This document shows, piece after piece, positions 25,281 through 33,214 of a stretch of 33,338 nt of DNA. The notes beneath the pieces are model-generated. The model saw only the letters and a list, made by a program, of their open reading frames with translations, did no database searches and had not been told where the DNA came from. How positions within the stretch are numbered: the first letter of the stretch is position 1; each line of letters starts with the position of its first letter. The DNA is taken from positions 1-33,338 of the forward strand of contig DASWCW010000138.1 of assembly GCA_036395835.1 (NCBI GenBank), in the 5' to 3' direction. The stretch comes from AP-16 sp036395835 (GTDB lineage Bacteria > Pseudomonadota > Alphaproteobacteria > Rhizobiales > Xanthobacteraceae). Made by a program: the position numbers and the translations under genes.

Positions 25281-25868
25281 CTATCGGCTGAAGATTTGGA
25301 CGATGCGCTGGATCGAGCTGATTTCCTTCAGGCGAGGAATCGAATTGATTTTTTCATCGAGGTGAAAGAAAACCGCGCCCTGCACGATAAGCACGCTGGC
25401 AACGCCGAGGGCCGCGATGCCGCTGCCGCCGTATCGGATCCGGCGCCCCCATTTCGAAGCCCGTCCCCAGATCACGTCCGCGATGGCGCGCACCGCAATC
25501 GCGCCGAGCAATGCGGCTCCGGCCGCAATTCCGATCCGCAGCCAAGGCTCCGGGACTTGTCGCGCGATCCCGGTAATGTCAGCGCTATAGGCCGCGCCGG
25601 CGATGCCGAGCGTCGCAAGGAGCAGGCCGATGCTGCCGAACCGACGCAGCCGGTCCGTGGCATGGAGGCCGAGATAGCGCCACAGCCATTTGCGCACGAC
25701 GAACATCGAAGCCGTCACGGTGAGGCCGCTCAGCGCCAGCGCTATTCCGGCCAGCATCTTTGCGCCCGCGGAGGCGACCAGCGCGTCGATCGTGCAAGTG
25801 TCTGCAAGCGCGGGACCGCCCAGATCGAACGCACCGCCCACGGCGGTTGCCAGTAAGAGTTTCTCCAA
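25281..25868 (-). CDS. Multi-pass membrane protein, unknown function
   Basis: A 195-residue protein with an N-terminal signal-like segment (MEKLLLATAVGGAFDLGGPA) and about four further hydrophobic segments: KMLAGIALALSGLTVTASMF, FGSIGLLLATLGIAGAAYSA, WLRIGIAAGAALLGAIAVRA and GSGIAALGVASVLIVQGAVF. The start is a TTG at 25868 with GGGAGGAG just upstream, which makes the rare start credible. No transporter or enzyme motif is visible. The function is not recognised. Confidence 0.72.
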   Translation of the reverse strand: MEKLLLATAVGGAFDLGGPALADTCTIDALVASAGAKMLAGIALALSGLTVTASMFVVRKWLWRYLGLHATDRLRRFGSIGLLLATLGIAGAAYSADITGIARQVPEPWLRIGIAAGAALLGAIAVRAIADVIWGRASKWGRRIRYGGSGIAALGVASVLIVQGAVFFHLDEKINSIPRLKEISSIQRIVQIFSR

Positions 25869-25985
25869 CGACTCCTCCCGTCTCGATGGCCTATCTTACC
25901 GGGGCGGTTCGCCTTGCGCTGTTACACTTCTGCAACGGCCGCGGAAAATCCCGCTCGCTGTCCACAGCCCCATGCCGGCCGCAGC

Positions 25986-26001
25986 CCGCCCATACGGGCG
26001 G
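25986..26001. repeat. Small GC-rich hairpin
   Basis: CCGCCC, loop ATAC, GGGCGG, in the 219-base gap between divergent genes. It may be an operator or chance. Confidence 0.3.
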
Positions 26002-26087
26002 ATCCGGATCGGCTTGTTGCAGGTCGGATAATTCCGTCGGAGCCCGAGACAGTGCCATCCTGAGTGCGGCAATCGGAGCGTTAAAGC

Positions 26088-26885
26088 ATGGCCATGGCCG
26101 AGGAATTGCCGACCCCACCAGCCCTCCCGTCGACCGACGCCGAGGGGCGCGGCGCCCTGCCGGCTCCCGAGCCGGAGCGGCGCGACCTCGCCGGCGATCG
26201 GGCAAAATGGCTCACCGCCGCCGCCTTGGTGTTGGCCGTAGCCGGCGGCTATTGGGCGTTCGCGCAGAACCATCAGGGTAAGCTCGAACAGGCGCGGGCG
26301 CTTGCCGAAGCCAAGCGGCAAACGCCCGATCGCGAGGCGAAACCCGCTGCCGAGCAACGCCCGGCACAAGCGCCGCCGCGCGGCGCGGAGGCCGGACGCG
26401 CCAGCGCCGAAACGGCTCGCCGCGATACGCAGGCCGCAGCCGAGCGTGCCGAGACGGCCCGAAAAAGGATCGAGCCGGCGGTGCAGACCGCCGCGGTGCC
26501 GGACGCGCCGCCGCGCTCGCTCGCCAATGCGCCGGCCGCGGCGGCGGGCGTCGCCGACGGGCTCTACGCGGGGCCGATCTGCTACGGCCCGGCGGCGGCC
26601 GAGCCGCCGCGCTGCTTCCGGGCACAGGCCACGCTCAGCCGAGGCAGGATCGCCGGCCAGTGGCCCGGCCGCGATCCGGGCGTGACCATGGTCATGGCCG
26701 GCGAGGTCTCCGCATCGGGCGAAGCCAAGATGCGCGTGCATGCCGAGAAGCGCGACGGCACCCGCGCCGCCGCGATCGATCTGACCGGAACGCTGAAAGA
26801 GGGCCGGCTCGACGCCACCGGCAGTTTCCGCAACGGCCGCACCGCCACCCTCAACTGGCGCAAGAGCGCGACGGGATCGCGGTGA
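26088..26885 (+). CDS. Membrane-anchored periplasmic protein with a conserved C-terminal domain
   Basis: A 265-residue protein: a proline-rich cytoplasmic start, one membrane segment at about 41-58 (WLTAAALVLAVAGGYWAFAQ), an alanine/arginine/glutamate coiled coil at 60-127, then a domain from about 155 beginning GVADGLYAGPICYGPAAAEP. Two cysteines (ICYGP, PPRCF) could form a disulfide. Repeating blocks RIAGQWPGRDPGVTMVMAGE and GRLDATGSFRNGRTATLNW suggest a small beta-sheet domain. I have seen this GxYxGxICYGP...RAQATL pattern attached to other domains in Rhizobiales, but its role is unknown. GGAG precedes the ATG. Confidence 0.75.
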   Translation: MAMAEELPTPPALPSTDAEGRGALPAPEPERRDLAGDRAKWLTAAALVLAVAGGYWAFAQNHQGKLEQARALAEAKRQTPDREAKPAAEQRPAQAPPRGAEAGRASAETARRDTQAAAERAETARKRIEPAVQTAAVPDAPPRSLANAPAAAAGVADGLYAGPICYGPAAAEPPRCFRAQATLSRGRIAGQWPGRDPGVTMVMAGEVSASGEAKMRVHAEKRDGTRAAAIDLTGTLKEGRLDATGSFRNGRTATLNWRKSATGSR

Positions 26886-26946
26886 ATCCGCGTGCTTCAG
26901 CCCGGATCCCAGGCTGAGCCCCGCCGACCGGATGGGAGCCGACGAT

Positions 26947-27156
26947 ATGCTGCGATGTGCCTCCGCGCTCGGATTGCTCGCGACCGTGCTGGTGAACGTG
27001 CCGGCTCTCGCGATCACCAAAGAGCAGAAACTGGAGACCTGCACGTTCGGTGCCGACAATCAGAAGCTGACCGGTCAGGCGCGCAAAACATTCATGACGA
27101 GATGCATGGCGAACGAGGATAGGCCTGCCGCGCCCGGCACTCGAAAGCAGCAGTGA
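26947..27156 (+). CDS. Secreted single-repeat PsiF-like protein
   Basis: A 69-residue precursor with a signal peptide (MLRCASALGLLATVLVNVPA) and one psiF-type repeat: KEQKLETCTFGADNQKLTGQ then ARKTFMTRCMAN, with the two spaced cysteines of the family. Enterobacterial PsiF has two repeats and is induced by phosphate starvation; the molecular function is unknown. A GGGAG box favours the ATG at 26947 over one at 26932. It lies 61 bases after the preceding gene, possibly in one transcript, and converges with the histidine kinase gene. Confidence 0.78.
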   Translation: MLRCASALGLLATVLVNVPALAITKEQKLETCTFGADNQKLTGQARKTFMTRCMANEDRPAAPGTRKQQ

Positions 27157-27203
27157 CATTCTGAGTGCCTGGCGCGTGACCCGGCCGGACGCGCTGCGAA
27201 CAC

Positions 27204-29591
27204 CTACGGCCCCTCGTTCTTCGGGTGCGCGCCCCGCCTGGCGTCGCGCAGGCGCACGAGATTGCTGGGCGGGGACTGCCTGGTCTCGGCAATCACTTTC
27301 GCGGCGGCACGGCTCAGGTCGGCGAGCTGATACGGCTTGCGAAGCACGGCAAATTCCGGATCGGCGAGCGCCGCGGTGTTGCTGTAGCCGGTGACGAGAA
27401 TGATCGGCAGATCCGGATGGCGCTGCCGAATGGCGCGCGCCAGGCCGAGCCCGTCCATGGCGCCCGCCATGACGATGTCGCTGACCACGAGGTCGAAGCT
27501 GCCGGCTTCGACGGCTTCGAGCGCGGTCAGCGCGTCATTGGCCGCATGCACCCGATACCCAAGCTGCTCCAGCATCGAGACGCTGACCTCCGCGACATCC
27601 GGATTGTCTTCGACCAACAGCGCCGTTCCGCTGGCCGAGGATTGCGCGGCGGATTCCGCGGCCTCCTTGCGGGGAGTTGCATCCGCGCGCGGCAGATAGA
27701 GCGTGACGCTCGTTCCTTTTCCCAACTCGCTCTCGATGACGACGGTGCCGCCGGATTGGTGAGCGAAGCCGTGCACCTGCGAAAGTCCGAGCCCCGTTCC
27801 CTTGGTTTTCTGCTTGGTCGTGAAAAACGGGTCGAACACTTTCGGCAGGATATCCGCCGCAATTCCGCAGCCCCGATCGGCGATCGTGAGGGCCACGAAA
27901 TCGCCTTCCAGATTCTGCGGGGAATCCCCCGGCCGGAGCCGCATGTTCTCAGCCGTGATTGTGATGACGCCGTCCTGCGCCATGGCATCGCGGCAATTGA
28001 GCGCGATGTTGATCAGAGCAAGCTCGAATTCGCTGGGGTCGATCTTGACCGGCCAGGTGTCGGGCGTGATGTTGGTCACGAGCTTCGCGGACGGCCCAAT
28101 CGAGCTTGCGAGCATCGCGCGGACGGCTTCGATCCGCTCGCCGATTTCGATCACCACCGGGTTAAGCGTCTGGCGCCGCGAAAAGGTGAGCAGCTGCCGA
28201 GTCAGCGATTCTCCCCGTCTTGCGGCAAGCTCGATCGCTTCCGCCGCACGCGTCCCCTTGGGGTCCTGCGCGATCAGCTTCTTGACGGTCTGTACGTGCC
28301 CGCCAACGATCATCAGCAGGTTGTTGAAGTCGTGGGCGACGCCTCCGGTGAGCTGTCCGAGCGTTTCCATCTTCTGGGCATAGTTGCGCTGGACCTGTGC
28401 CTGCTCCAGCGCGAGGCGCGCCTCCCGCTGCTCGGTGATGTCGCGGGTGATCTTGGCGTAACCCACCAGCTTGCCCGCTTCGTCCCGGATCGGATCGATG
28501 ACCGCGTTCGCCCAGAACAGGCTGCCATCCTTGCGCACCCGCCAGCCTTCCGCCTCGAACCGCCCCTCTTGCGCCGCGGTGTGAAGGGCGCGGGCGGGCG
28601 CGCCGGCCGAGCGTTCGCTCTCGGTGTAGAATCGTGAGAAGTGCTGCCCGACGATTTCTTCGGCCGTGTAGCCCTTGATGCGCTCTGCGCCGGCGTTCCA
28701 ATTGGTGACGATGCCGTTGGGATCGAGCATGTACAGGGCATAGTCCACCACGCCGTTGATCAGCAGGCGGAACTGACGCTCGCTTTCCTGCAGGGCCTCC
28801 TGCGCGGCGTGCCGCTCGGTGATGTCGTGGGTGATCTTGGCGAATCCCAGCAGTTCGCCGCCGTCATTGCGGATCGCGTCTACCAACATCGATGCCCAGA
28901 AGCGGCTTCCATCCTTGCGGACGAGCCAGCCTTCGGATTCGTGGCGGCCCTCGCGGGCGGCGATTTCGAGTGTGCGCATCGGCAGCCCCGCCGCGCGGTC
29001 CGCCCGGGTGAAAAAGCGCGAGAAGTGCTGGCCGACGATTTCATTGGCGGCGTAACCTTTCAGTCGCTGCGCGCCCGCATTCCAATTGACGACCATTCCG
29101 CTCGGGTCGAGCATGTAGATCGCGTAATCCATCACGCCTTCGACCAGCAGGCGGAAGCGGCGCTCGCTTTCGAGCAGGGCCTGCTGCGCGGCCTGCCGTT
29201 CGGTGATGTCGCGGGTGATTTTCGCGAACCCGACCATTCGGCCGGCCGCGTCCCGCACCGGCTGCACTACCGCTGCCGCCCAGAACCGGCTTCGGTCCTT
29301 GCGGACCCGCCAACCCTCGCTTTCGGATCGGCCGGCTGCTTTTGCTTCGTTCAGAACTCGGGCCGGAACCCCGGCCGCCCGGTCCTCGGGCGTGAAGAAG
29401 CGGGAGTAATGCCGGCCGATGATTTCGCCCGAGTCATATCCCTTGACCCTTTGCGCGCCGGAGTTCCAGCTGATGACGAACCCGTCGGGGTCGAGCATGT
29501 AAATCGCATAATCGGTGATTGCGTCGACCAGCAGCTCAAAGCGCTGGGCGTCGCTCGACCCCTGGGGTGGTGCGGCGGTGCTCGACGGCAT
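27204..29591 (-). CDS. Hybrid sensor histidine kinase with three tandem PAS domains
   Basis: A 795-residue soluble protein without membrane segments. Three PAS-PAC units start at about residues 18, 146 and 274, exactly 128 residues apart, each with DYA(I/L)YMLDP, a GxxRxKGY segment, a SRF(F/Y)T motif and an ITxDITE end. The phospho-histidine is H420 in GGVAHDFNNLLMIVGG, followed by N-box ALINIALNCRDAM, ADRGCGI and GTGLGLSQVHGF. A C-terminal receiver has D705 in LVVSDIVMAGAMDG and K752. It senses an unknown cytoplasmic signal; output would pass through an HPt protein. No partner response regulator is adjacent. Confidence 0.93.
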   Translation of the reverse strand: MPSSTAAPPQGSSDAQRFELLVDAITDYAIYMLDPDGFVISWNSGAQRVKGYDSGEIIGRHYSRFFTPEDRAAGVPARVLNEAKAAGRSESEGWRVRKDRSRFWAAAVVQPVRDAAGRMVGFAKITRDITERQAAQQALLESERRFRLLVEGVMDYAIYMLDPSGMVVNWNAGAQRLKGYAANEIVGQHFSRFFTRADRAAGLPMRTLEIAAREGRHESEGWLVRKDGSRFWASMLVDAIRNDGGELLGFAKITHDITERHAAQEALQESERQFRLLINGVVDYALYMLDPNGIVTNWNAGAERIKGYTAEEIVGQHFSRFYTESERSAGAPARALHTAAQEGRFEAEGWRVRKDGSLFWANAVIDPIRDEAGKLVGYAKITRDITEQREARLALEQAQVQRNYAQKMETLGQLTGGVAHDFNNLLMIVGGHVQTVKKLIAQDPKGTRAAEAIELAARRGESLTRQLLTFSRRQTLNPVVIEIGERIEAVRAMLASSIGPSAKLVTNITPDTWPVKIDPSEFELALINIALNCRDAMAQDGVITITAENMRLRPGDSPQNLEGDFVALTIADRGCGIAADILPKVFDPFFTTKQKTKGTGLGLSQVHGFAHQSGGTVVIESELGKGTSVTLYLPRADATPRKEAAESAAQSSASGTALLVEDNPDVAEVSVSMLEQLGYRVHAANDALTALEAVEAGSFDLVVSDIVMAGAMDGLGLARAIRQRHPDLPIILVTGYSNTAALADPEFAVLRKPYQLADLSRAAAKVIAETRQSPPSNLVRLRDARRGAHPKNEGP

Positions 29592-29615
29592 CCTTTACGT
29601 CGGTCGCTTTGCTGG

Positions 29616-29659
29616 GCCACGCATCAGGCTATCCTGCGCCACGCGTCAGGCTATAATGC
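29616..29659. repeat. Two tandem 22-bp repeats with a TATAAT
   Basis: GCCACGCATCAGGCTAT-CC-TGC (29616-29637) and GCCACGCGTCAGGCTAT-AA-TGC (29638-29659) differ at three positions. The second contains TATAAT at 29652-29657, a perfect -10 hexamer reading towards the gene at 29732; the first has TATCCT at the same place. No good -35 is visible. They lie in the 140-base divergent gap with the histidine kinase. Confidence 0.65.
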
Positions 29660-29731
29660 GGCATCCATCGCGGGCTGTCCGGCCGGGGACGATAGGGCGG
29701 GGGCGCCCGCCTTGCAACCGAGCACAGGTGC

Positions 29732-30070
29732 ATGCGCACGAGTTTCAAGCTCGATCCTGCTCCCCGGATGGGCAAAGCGCCGCACCTTCCCGGCGAGCTG
29801 TATCGCTTGGCACCGGTGGGCGATCCCGAGGACGACGGACCGGACGCAACGTCCCTCGGTCCGGTTCCGGTCGAACGCGAGGACCTGCCCTACCGGGTGG
29901 AATTATGGGACGAGGCCAGAGTCTCGGTCGAGCAGGTACTTGCCGTGACCGCGAACGGCAGCATCGGGTACGCGGCATATTACGCGGCAACGCGGGAGTT
30001 TCCGGAGCGCTATGTCACGCTGCGCCACAAGAACCGCATCGTCTCGCGGTGGAACGCGCCGCGACAATGA
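29732..30070 (+). CDS. Small protein, paralogue of the next gene; unknown function
   Basis: A 112-residue protein. The N-terminal half is proline-rich and variable. The C-terminal half (residues 52-104) has LPYRVELWDE, SVEQVLAVTANGSIGYAAYY and FPERYVTLRHKNRIV. This half matches the product of the next gene, so the two are paralogues. There is no signal peptide or membrane segment. The upstream gap carries a perfect TATAAT inside a tandem repeat. The LPYRVELWD...PER.ITLR...R.V pattern is common in small proteins of Bradyrhizobium relatives, but the function is unknown. Confidence 0.7.
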   Translation: MRTSFKLDPAPRMGKAPHLPGELYRLAPVGDPEDDGPDATSLGPVPVEREDLPYRVELWDEARVSVEQVLAVTANGSIGYAAYYAATREFPERYVTLRHKNRIVSRWNAPRQ

Positions 30071-30122
30071 AGCGAACTCCGCCTGCGTCTCCCCTTGCGG
30101 TGAACGGCCGAGGGAGCCCCGA

Positions 30123-30371
30123 ATGGTCGAGCACAAGCAGGACAAGTCGAAGGTGCTGCAGGTTGCCGGCCCCGGCGGCCAGAAGGAAAAGCTGCCGTAC
30201 CGCGTCGAGCTTTGGGACGCCGTCGATCGGGATTGCATCGAGCGGGTGCTCGCGCGTGCCTTCAATGCGCCGCTCGCGCGCGCGATCTTCAAGGCGGCGC
30301 GCGGCGAGCATCCGGAGCGGCGCATCACGTTGCGTCGCGGCAAGCGGGTTGTGGCGGATTCGGCGGAGTGA
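30123..30371 (+). CDS. Small protein of the LPYRVELWD family, unknown function
   Basis: An 82-residue protein, MVEHKQDKSKVLQVAGPGGQ, then LPYRVELWDA at 24-33, CIERVLARAFNAPLARAIFK and EHPERRITLRRGKRVV. AGGGAG precedes the ATG at 30123; the longer open frame starts inside the previous gene. It follows its paralogue by 52 bases on the same strand. A decayed copy of its 3' half lies at 32652-32813. There is no known domain; the basic RRGKRVV end and short helices would allow nucleic-acid or protein binding, which is speculation. Confidence 0.75.
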   Translation: MVEHKQDKSKVLQVAGPGGQKEKLPYRVELWDAVDRDCIERVLARAFNAPLARAIFKAARGEHPERRITLRRGKRVVADSAE

Positions 30372-30392
30372 CGGGGACGTCCCGGGAGCTCG

Positions 30393-31289
30393 TCACAACA
30401 GATCGACGACGGACGAGTAATACCACTTCATGGCTTGCAGATGATCGGCCATCGTCCTTCCCACGATGCGGCGATGCGGGCCCCGGGCATAGGTGTTGTT
30501 GACGGTGACATGGCTGACGCCGATGCTCTGCCAGTACCGGAACTCCTTGCGCCAGTCCTCCGGGCCGCCTTCGCCGGTGGAAACCCAGACTTCCAGTCCG
30601 ATCGTGCTCGGATCGCGTCCTGCTGCTTCGACATAGCCGCGGAGCTTGCTGAACGCGGTTTCGGCCTCGGCGCCTTTCGCATGCGCCAGCATCATCCAGC
30701 CGTCGCCCATTTTGGCGATCCGGCGCAGCGTCGCATCCGCGTGCCCGCCGAACCAGACCGGGATGGTTCGCTTGGTCGGCAGCGGATGGATGCCGGCATC
30801 GTCGATCGTATGCCATTGCCCCTTGAATTTTACATGCGGCTCGGCCCACAGCGCCTTCATGACCCGCACCTGCTCTTCCTGACGCTTGCCGCGGTCGCGG
30901 AAATTCTCGTTCAGCCCGACGAACTCCACGGGGTTCCAGCCCACTCCGATGCCGAACCGGAAGCGTCCGCCCGATAGCACGTCCAGCGATGCCGCCTGCT
31001 TCGCGACCAGCACGGTCTGGCGCTGCGGCAGGATCAAGACCTGGGTGGAGAACTCTATTTGTTGCGTGCAGGCGCTCAAGAAACCGAACAGGACAAATGG
31101 ATCGTGAAAAAAATCCTTGGAGGTGTTGCGGTTCCCCCAATCCGGCCGGCTCGCCACATTGACGCCGAGCACGTGATCGGGTGCGGCGAGGTGGCGATAG
31201 CCCAAGCCTTCCGCGGTTTGCGCGAAATCGCGTACCGTCGCGGGATCGCCCTTGATATCGACCAGCGGTAGGGAAATGCCGAGCTTCAT
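30393..31289 (-). CDS. Luciferase-like (LLM class) F420- or flavin-dependent oxidoreductase
   Basis: A 298-residue TIM-barrel oxidoreductase: MKLGISLPLVDIKGDPATVR, GYRHLAAPDHVLGVNV, STQVLILPQRQTVLVAKQAA, the cofactor segment LSGGRFRFGIGVGWNPVEF, and TIPVWFGGHADATLRRIAKM. This is the bacterial luciferase/F420-dependent family of the TIGR03619 type. Whether it uses F420 or FMN and what it oxidises cannot be told from sequence; Rhizobiales carry many. A strong AGGAGG precedes the ATG. It sits between the two halves of the small-gene family and is oriented opposite to them. Confidence 0.9.
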   Translation of the reverse strand: MKLGISLPLVDIKGDPATVRDFAQTAEGLGYRHLAAPDHVLGVNVASRPDWGNRNTSKDFFHDPFVLFGFLSACTQQIEFSTQVLILPQRQTVLVAKQAASLDVLSGGRFRFGIGVGWNPVEFVGLNENFRDRGKRQEEQVRVMKALWAEPHVKFKGQWHTIDDAGIHPLPTKRTIPVWFGGHADATLRRIAKMGDGWMMLAHAKGAEAETAFSKLRGYVEAAGRDPSTIGLEVWVSTGEGGPEDWRKEFRYWQSIGVSHVTVNNTYARGPHRRIVGRTMADHLQAMKWYYSSVVDLL

Positions 31290-31374
31290 ATGCCCTCCTG
31301 GGTGACCGGCATGGCGACCGTAAGTGGATCCTCCATCTCGGCCAAGATGGGGCGTAAACAGGGAGCGGAAACGA

Positions 31375-31392
31375 CCTTCCCGGATGGGAAGG
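31375..31392. repeat. Perfect palindrome just upstream of an EcfG-type promoter
   Basis: CCTTCCC, loop GGAT, GGGAAGG: a perfect 7-bp dyad ending three bases before the GGAAC element at 31396. Its position suits an operator, or a terminator for transcription coming from the left. Confidence 0.5.
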
Positions 31393-31395
31393 GCC

Positions 31396-31420
31396 GGAAC
31401 CTATTGACCATCGTTCCGTT
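31396..31420 (+). promoter_or_regulatory. EcfG-type promoter match
   Basis: GGAAC, 16 bases, CGTT: an exact match to the general-stress consensus, ending 47 bases before the ATG at 31468. Confidence 0.6.
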
Positions 31421-31467
31421 GAGATCGATGCCCAGGTTGTAACCGGGTGCGAGACCCCGTGCGACCC

Positions 31468-32646
31468 ATGAGAATTCTGTCGAGAGCCTTCGGACGACAC
31501 GCTGCGGGCCTACCGTCATGGGCACAAATGGACGAGGAGGCATTACGCCTTGCCTCGGGGTTGGAGCACATCGATCGGCACGGCAATTTGGACGCTTTCT
31601 CCGAAACGCAGAGCGGAAAACTGGCGCTCATGACGACCGCCCAGCGTCGCGGACTATTGCAATGGAACCGTGATGCCTCACGTTACGAGCTGACGAGCCT
31701 CGGGCGGCAGCACCTGGGGGGCCACCGCGCGTCCGCCCATCCTGCCCGGCCGGCAGCGCGGGCGGCTCGTGTACCAATGCGACTTGGATCGCCGTTCAGC
31801 CCGGGCGCGCTGATCGCGTCGGCCGCCTGTGTGGTGCTCGGCGTGGCGGTCATGGCGGCCGCGCTGCGTTCCTTCGATATCGAGCTAGAGAATCCCGCGG
31901 CTCCCCCGAATAAGATTGCGTCTCGACAGGACAGCCTGCCGGCGCGGAGCGGGGCTCCTGCGCGTCCTGACCAGGTACCGGCACCTGTGCCCCCTTCCAG
32001 CAGCACGGAGCGACCGACTGCGCCGCCTTCGACGCCGCATCGCGCGCCGGCGCAGGTTGCGCCCGACTCGGCCGCAGCGGAAAGCGGATCGGCGTCGTCG
32101 CGGTCCGCGTCGGCGAACCCGCAAGAGTCCAACCCGCAGGAGTCAAGCCAAACGCTCCCCCCTGAGGCGCCTCGGGGGACGAACGCGCCAGCGCGAACCC
32201 CTTCCGCGGTGCCCGACCAGGTAGACGAAACCAATGCGGCCGCGGATTCCGGCCGTCCAGCCGTAGCCTCGCAGTCGATGGGGGCGACACGCCACCCGCC
32301 GAGCGACGCCCGAAACGAACCGAACACACGACGAGTCGGGAAGTCGCAATCGGTCGTCCAGACCCCGTCCCACGCTCAAGCCCGCTCGCACGAAAAACGC
32401 AACATTGATTCTGGCCAAGCGCGCGGCTGGGCTTCCGGGAGAACGGTGAACGTGACCAGGAGAGGTCCGTTGCTGCGTGAGGAGCGTACGCTCGCCGACG
32501 GCACGGTTCTGGTCCGCTATCAATACGGCAATGGCCCGGCGCATTTCGAGAAGCGCCCGAAGGACGGCGCAAGCCGGGCGCTGGGTTATGCCTACGCTCC
32601 CGAGCATTCGACCCGGCCCGGCAGATTTGACTGGCTGTCGCGTTGA
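31468..32646 (+). CDS. Membrane protein with long disordered Pro/Ser-rich region, unknown function
   Basis: A 392-residue protein. Residues 1-85 look like a folded, possibly winged-helix, domain (DEEALRLASGLEHIDRHGNL, MTTAQRRGLLQWNRDASRYE, LTSLGRQHL). One membrane segment lies at about 112-133 (PGALIASAACVVLGVAVMAA). Then about 200 residues are low-complexity (P, S, A, T), and a short ordered end includes REERTLADGTVLVRYQYGNG. The start is the ATG at 31468; a GTG at 31447 is possible. An EcfG-type promoter lies just upstream. A cytoplasmic DNA-binding-like domain joined to a periplasmic tail recalls one-component membrane sensors, but this is inference. Confidence 0.72.
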   Translation: MRILSRAFGRHAAGLPSWAQMDEEALRLASGLEHIDRHGNLDAFSETQSGKLALMTTAQRRGLLQWNRDASRYELTSLGRQHLGGHRASAHPARPAARAARVPMRLGSPFSPGALIASAACVVLGVAVMAAALRSFDIELENPAAPPNKIASRQDSLPARSGAPARPDQVPAPVPPSSSTERPTAPPSTPHRAPAQVAPDSAAAESGSASSRSASANPQESNPQESSQTLPPEAPRGTNAPARTPSAVPDQVDETNAAADSGRPAVASQSMGATRHPPSDARNEPNTRRVGKSQSVVQTPSHAQARSHEKRNIDSGQARGWASGRTVNVTRRGPLLREERTLADGTVLVRYQYGNGPAHFEKRPKDGASRALGYAYAPEHSTRPGRFDWLSR

Positions 32647-32651
32647 CTTTG

Positions 32652-32813
32652 TAACCGATCAATCACCGTTGCATCCAGCGGGTGCGCGCGCGTGCCTTCA
32701 GGCCAGCGCTCGCCAGCATACTTCAAGCTTCAAGGCGGCGCGGAGCGAGTATCCGGAGCAGCGTTATCGCCTTACGCCGGGGCAAGCGCGTCATGGCGGA
32801 TTCGGCGGAATGA
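32652..32813 (+). pseudogene. Decayed copy of the LPYRVELWD-family gene at 30123
   Basis: The DNA matches the 3' half of the gene at 30123-30371. Shared blocks include TTGCATC.AGCGGGTG, GCGCGTGCCTTCA, CTTCAAGGCGGCGCG, ATCCGGAGC, GGCAAGCG and TGGCGGATTCGGCGGA, ending on the same TGA. One frame still reads FKAARSEYPEQRYRL (compare FKAARGEHPERRITL), but small insertions shift the frame before the end, and no start codon or LPYRVELWD segment survives. Weak similarity may extend a few bases further upstream, into the end of the preceding gene. Confidence 0.75.
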
Positions 32814-33214
32814 TGTTGAGATGGTGATATTGTCGGTTGGCGCTCCCTAGGGGAGACGGCGGGCGTAAGCGGAACCTCCTGAAAATCCTAGCGAATATCG
32901 CTTACCTGCCATCCGAGTGATACCACCAAGTTATCCCACCGGCAACGGCCAAGGTGTGGTCGAGAGGAGCCCGACCTAAGAGACAGTAGCCGTTGATAAT
33001 GCGACGTTTTTTGATGACGCATTCCGCTGTCGTGTAGGCGTTTGTGTAGTTCCCTGCTTGTGGAAAACTCGCCTAAGATCAGCGGCGGGGGAAACTCATT
33101 TGCGACAAGCCCCGCCCTGGGCGAAGCCGAGCGGGGCCCGTAGCAGGTGGTCCTTAATGGGTTCGTTCTATCCTCGACGAGCGATATAACCACAGCAAAT
33201 TAGAATTGGTGCCT
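32814..33214. other. Gene-poor stretch with two inverted repeats
   Basis: About 400 bases, less GC-rich than the rest. No supported gene is seen on either strand. An inverted repeat AATGCG/CGCATT flanks a T-rich loop at 32998-33023, and a GC hairpin is at 33109-33137. It may be the remains of a lost element. Confidence 0.4.
33109..33137. repeat. GC hairpin downstream of the cupin gene
   Basis: GCCCCGC and GCGGGGC, 15 bases apart, 78 bases past the stop of the minus-strand cupin gene. It is possibly a terminator or a REP-like element; there is no T-tract. Confidence 0.35.

Noticed and set aside
27225..28637. A 470-residue open frame opposite the hybrid kinase
   Set aside because: It is antisense to the conserved kinase and receiver domains, with mirror-type composition.
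32888..33193. A 101-residue minus-strand open frame
   Set aside because: No ribosome-binding site, Ser/Arg-rich without any motif, and it contains the GC hairpin at 33109-33137.
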